Source of the DNA: Rubrobacter sp. | GTDB lineage: Bacteria > Actinomycetota > Rubrobacteria > Rubrobacterales > Rubrobacteraceae | Reading direction: 5' to 3' | DNA: 5,793 bases | Assembly: GCA_019247245.1 (NCBI GenBank) | Contig: JAFAPF010000428.1 | Location: forward strand, 1 to 5,793 | Shown here: piece after piece, positions 4,465 to 5,793 of the stretch | Layout: each line of letters begins with the position of its first letter | Position numbering within the stretch: position 1 is the first letter of the stretch | Position numbers and translations under genes: made by a program | Notes under the pieces: model-generated | The model's database searches: none | The model's input: the letters and a program-made list of their open reading frames with translations, nothing else | What the model was told of the DNA's origin: nothing

Positions 4465-4931
4465 CCCCAAAAAACGCTCCAGCAAGTGACGGTTCCAAGC
4501 CCAACGTACCAGGAATACCCATACGGCGGCTGTCACCCCAACGCCCACCATATCCAGCGGCTTGATCGGCCGCAGGTCAAAAAGCTCCGACGGGGTCGGC
4601 ACGAACGCAATCAATAGCACCCCGACCAGCAGGGCAATCGTCAGCCAAGTCGGGCGACGATCACTGCTGGGTTCGTCGCCGACAGCCCAAAACCGGCTCG
4701 GTGGCTCGACGAAGAGCAATAACAGCAGCCCACATACCGTAAGGAAATAAGTAAAGTCTGTGTCCACGGTAGCGTGTCTTTCAATGCCGCGTTGACCTCG
4801 TCTATGGTGACCGAGCCGTCGGCGACTAGATCGAAGACCGGGAGGATGTAACCGACGAAAAGCAGCAACCTGACCAGTGTGACAAGACCGGCCGGAACGG
4901 AAAAGCTTGCGAGCAAACAGAGCGTGCTGCC
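4465..4931 (-). pseudogene. P-type cation ATPase, C-terminal membrane part only, frameshifted
   Basis: Two frames join here. The first (4931 to about 4758) reads SVPAGLVTLVRLLLFVGYIL then VFDLVADGSVTIDEVNAAL. The second (4761 to 4465) reads TDFTYFLTVCGLLLLLFVEP, DRRPTWLTIALLVGVLLIAF, a third hydrophobic helix (LDMVGVGVTAAVWVFLV) and ends WNRHLLERFLG. The series LTVLCGLLL-FVEPP, a DxRPT helix, PLD-helix and final RFLG matches my memory of the last transmembrane helices of HAD-type cation-pumping P-type ATPases. Four membrane segments are visible. The phosphorylation site (DKTGT), nucleotide domain and earlier helices are absent. Other multi-helix proteins are possible, but the ordered motifs make this the best call. 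Confidence 0.6.
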
Positions 4932-4953
4932 ATGCACGCCCCGGCCGTGCCCA

Positions 4954-5163
4954 CGCAGCGTACCGCGCCAGTACTGGTATGAGCACCTCTTCCTCCTTAC
5001 GGAAGTGAGCGCTTGTCTCACTCTGCCAGAATTCGAGAAAAGCTCTGGCGGTTTGTACCTGAGCGCCCGTTTCTGCTGACGCCGCCTCCCGTAGCCGCCT
5101 GGCGTGCTCCAAGCCGTGATGGTGATCCTCCGACAAGCCCCTGAGCTCCGTAGCGCGCTTCAT
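4954..5163 (-). pseudogene. Hemerythrin HHE-domain protein, truncated
   Basis: From the ATG at 5163 (AAGGGGG 6 nt upstream, a good ribosome binding site) about 70 residues look native: LSEDHHHGLEHARRLREA (9-26) is the first iron-ligand helix, and FWQSETSAHFRKEEEVLIPVL (45-65) is the second, with H53 and E57 as the HxxxE ligand pair. Hemerythrin domains are four-helix di-iron bundles that bind oxygen or sense it and usually need about 130-150 residues. The third and fourth helices and their ligands are missing. After ARYAA the frame continues as Arg-rich nonsense until it enters the ATPase remnant. Promoter and start look usable, so a short useless product could still be made. Confidence 0.75.
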
Positions 5164-5460
5164 GCGTTACCCCCTTTGTCGATTACCCTTGTGAGAGTAT
5201 CTTTCTTACTCCGGCCCCTCGACCACACTAGCGCCTTTACAATGGTCACAATGCCTACCTACCGGCAGCGAAGCTCTGCTCATTACTATAGGTAGTTTGT
5301 TGTATAGGGCTGGGATCGGTTCTCGTGAAGCAGAATAGTATTCTATAGCGTCTCTAAGGACGATCCTACCACCCTCCAAATATCATCTAACCAGTAGGTC
5401 TGGCAATTTGCTCAACCATTTCTACTTGTAACAAACCGGGATTGTATACTTGATACCAGG
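5164..5460. other. Intergenic region without a gene
   Basis: No ORF with coding character was found. Visible elements are a 9-bp-spaced direct repeat ACAATG (5239-5244, 5248-5253), the perfect palindrome AGAATAGTATTCT (5332-5344) overlapping CTATAG (5343-5348), and GTATC-AA-GTATAC on the minus strand just past the 59-aa gene. It should contain the hemerythrin promoter. It may also contain the left end of the IS1595-type element, but the matching right end is outside the window, so no terminal repeat can be called. Confidence 0.4.
5332..5344. repeat. Perfect 13-bp palindrome
   Basis: AGAATA-G-TATTCT has six perfect pairs around one base. Symmetry and AT content suit an operator or a target site. 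Nothing else supports a role. Confidence 0.4.
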
Positions 5461-5640
5461 TTAGTCTTCCTGTAAACTTCTCTTATGAGGAGACTTTTCG
5501 GCTTTTCTATCGGCTTCTTGGACAAATTCCTTGAGTTTGTCGCGGACTTCTTTACCGAAAAGATGCTCCATTGCTTCGTCAGTAGTAAGCTCCATGGGGT
5601 GCTTCTCTTCGATGGGCTTTTTCTTCTTCCCTCTAGGCAT
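5461..5640 (-). CDS. Small charged 59-aa protein divergent from the transposase
   Basis: A complete ORF from the ATG at 5640-5638 to the TAA at 5461, with AAAGG 8 nt upstream. It opens with a Lys-rich tail (MPRGKKKKPIEEKHP), then a helical core MELTTDEAMEHLFGKEVRDK (16-35) and LKEFVQEADRKAEK, and ends in a polar tail. There is no membrane segment, cysteine or signal peptide. The TTDEAM..LFGKxVxDxLK pattern looks conserved-protein-like, and I have a vague memory of similar small hypotheticals, but no function. Its start and that of the transposase are 15 bp apart and face away from each other, so their translation signals lie in the same few bases. It could be a passenger gene of the insertion sequence, a small regulator or antitoxin-like protein, or simply a host gene next to the insertion. 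Confidence 0.7.
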   Translation of the reverse strand: MPRGKKKKPIEEKHPMELTTDEAMEHLFGKEVRDKLKEFVQEADRKAEKSPHKRSLQED

Positions 5641-5654
5641 CTAGGAGACCTTTC

Positions 5655-5793
5655 GTGCTAAAAGAGCAAGAGATAAACTTGGTAACTCTGGTTGACCGTT
5701 TCCACGATGAAGATAAATGCCGTCGTTACCTGGAAGGATTGCGCTGGTCAGATGGAGTGAGGTGCCTCCGTTGTGGCGAGACAAGCATCTCGC
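5655..5793 (+). CDS. IS1595-family transposase, N-terminal part (cut by window edge)
   Basis: The GTG at 5655-5657 follows AGGAG by 7 nt, and an in-frame stop at 5634-5636 rules out a start further upstream. The 46 visible codons read LVTLVDRFHDEDKCRRYLEG then LRWSDGVRCLRCGETSIS. This matches the N-terminus of IS1595/IS1016-type transposases: a FxxExxCxxYLxxLRWPxGxxCPxCG signature, a helix followed by the first CxxC (C37, C40) of a zinc ribbon. The DDE-type catalytic domain would lie to the right. It is the first gene of the element on this side and reads out of the window. Whether the copy is intact cannot be judged. Confidence 0.85.
   Translation, partial: MLKEQEINLVTLVDRFHDEDKCRRYLEGLRWSDGVRCLRCGETSIS

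Larger units (their letters stand above)
3769..5163 (-). other. 464-codon chimeric open frame across three dead genes
   Basis: A single uninterrupted frame runs from the hemerythrin start to the dehydrogenase end. It covers native hemerythrin (1-70), out-of-frame filler (71-134), native ATPase (135-233), filler (234-285) and native dehydrogenase (286-464). A gene caller would report it as one protein, probably named after the dehydrogenase. The residue character and frame switches show it is an accident of decay, not a designed fusion. Confidence 0.8.

Overview
This window comes from a bacterial chromosome. It looks like accessory DNA that is decaying. Only one long gene is clearly intact: an MBL-fold hydrolase at 479-1186 on the minus strand. 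Most other stretches that read like protein are remnants with frameshifts, in-frame stops or missing halves. Composition looks near balanced (not counted). Starts are preceded by ordinary GGAGG/AAAGG-type ribosome binding sites. The mix of a sugar-ABC permease-like tail, hemerythrin, P-type ATPase, zinc-dependent alcohol dehydrogenase and an IS1595-type transposase would fit a soil or thermophilic Chloroflexota or Actinomycetota. That placement is a guess from family memory.

Layout. 1-260: no gene; a partial copy of a dispersed repeat (unit A), then nested and mutually exclusive hairpins. 261-473 (-): possible C-terminal scrap of a sugar ABC permease. 479-1186 (-): the MBL-fold hydrolase. 1187-2190: about 1 kb without a confident gene. 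It holds a palindrome in front of the MBL gene, repeat units B and E, a dense block of direct repeats and dyads (1445-1616), and a possible minus-strand ORF broken by an exact 16-bp tandem duplication. 2191-2375 (+): remnant of a small zinc-ribbon protein behind an extended -10 promoter. 2432-3735 (-): a row of small genes or gene relics (29-aa ORF, a broken ORF at 2689-2990, an apparently intact 81-aa gene at 3203-3448, a frame-split ORF at 3464-3735) with repeat units C and D in the spacers. 3769-5163 (-): one open 464-codon frame that is really three dead genes end to end: hemerythrin, the C-terminal membrane part of a P-type ATPase, and a zinc-dependent alcohol dehydrogenase lacking its N-terminal part. 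5164-5460: no gene. 5461-5640 (-): an intact 59-aa gene. 5655-5793 (+): the first 46 codons of an IS1595-family transposase, starting 15 bp from that gene in the opposite direction and running off the window.

How the parts work together. There is no sign of a single working pathway. The most coherent pattern is on the minus strand from about 3735 to 1. Small ORFs or remnants there are separated by imperfect same-orientation copies (D, C, E/B, A) of a unit of roughly 40-90 bp. The copies share ordered sequence blocks; D, C and A align with one short peptide frame, while B and D can each form a hairpin at the same place. That gene-repeat-gene-repeat arrangement is the best candidate for something undescribed, but the copies are diverged and I have aligned them only by eye.
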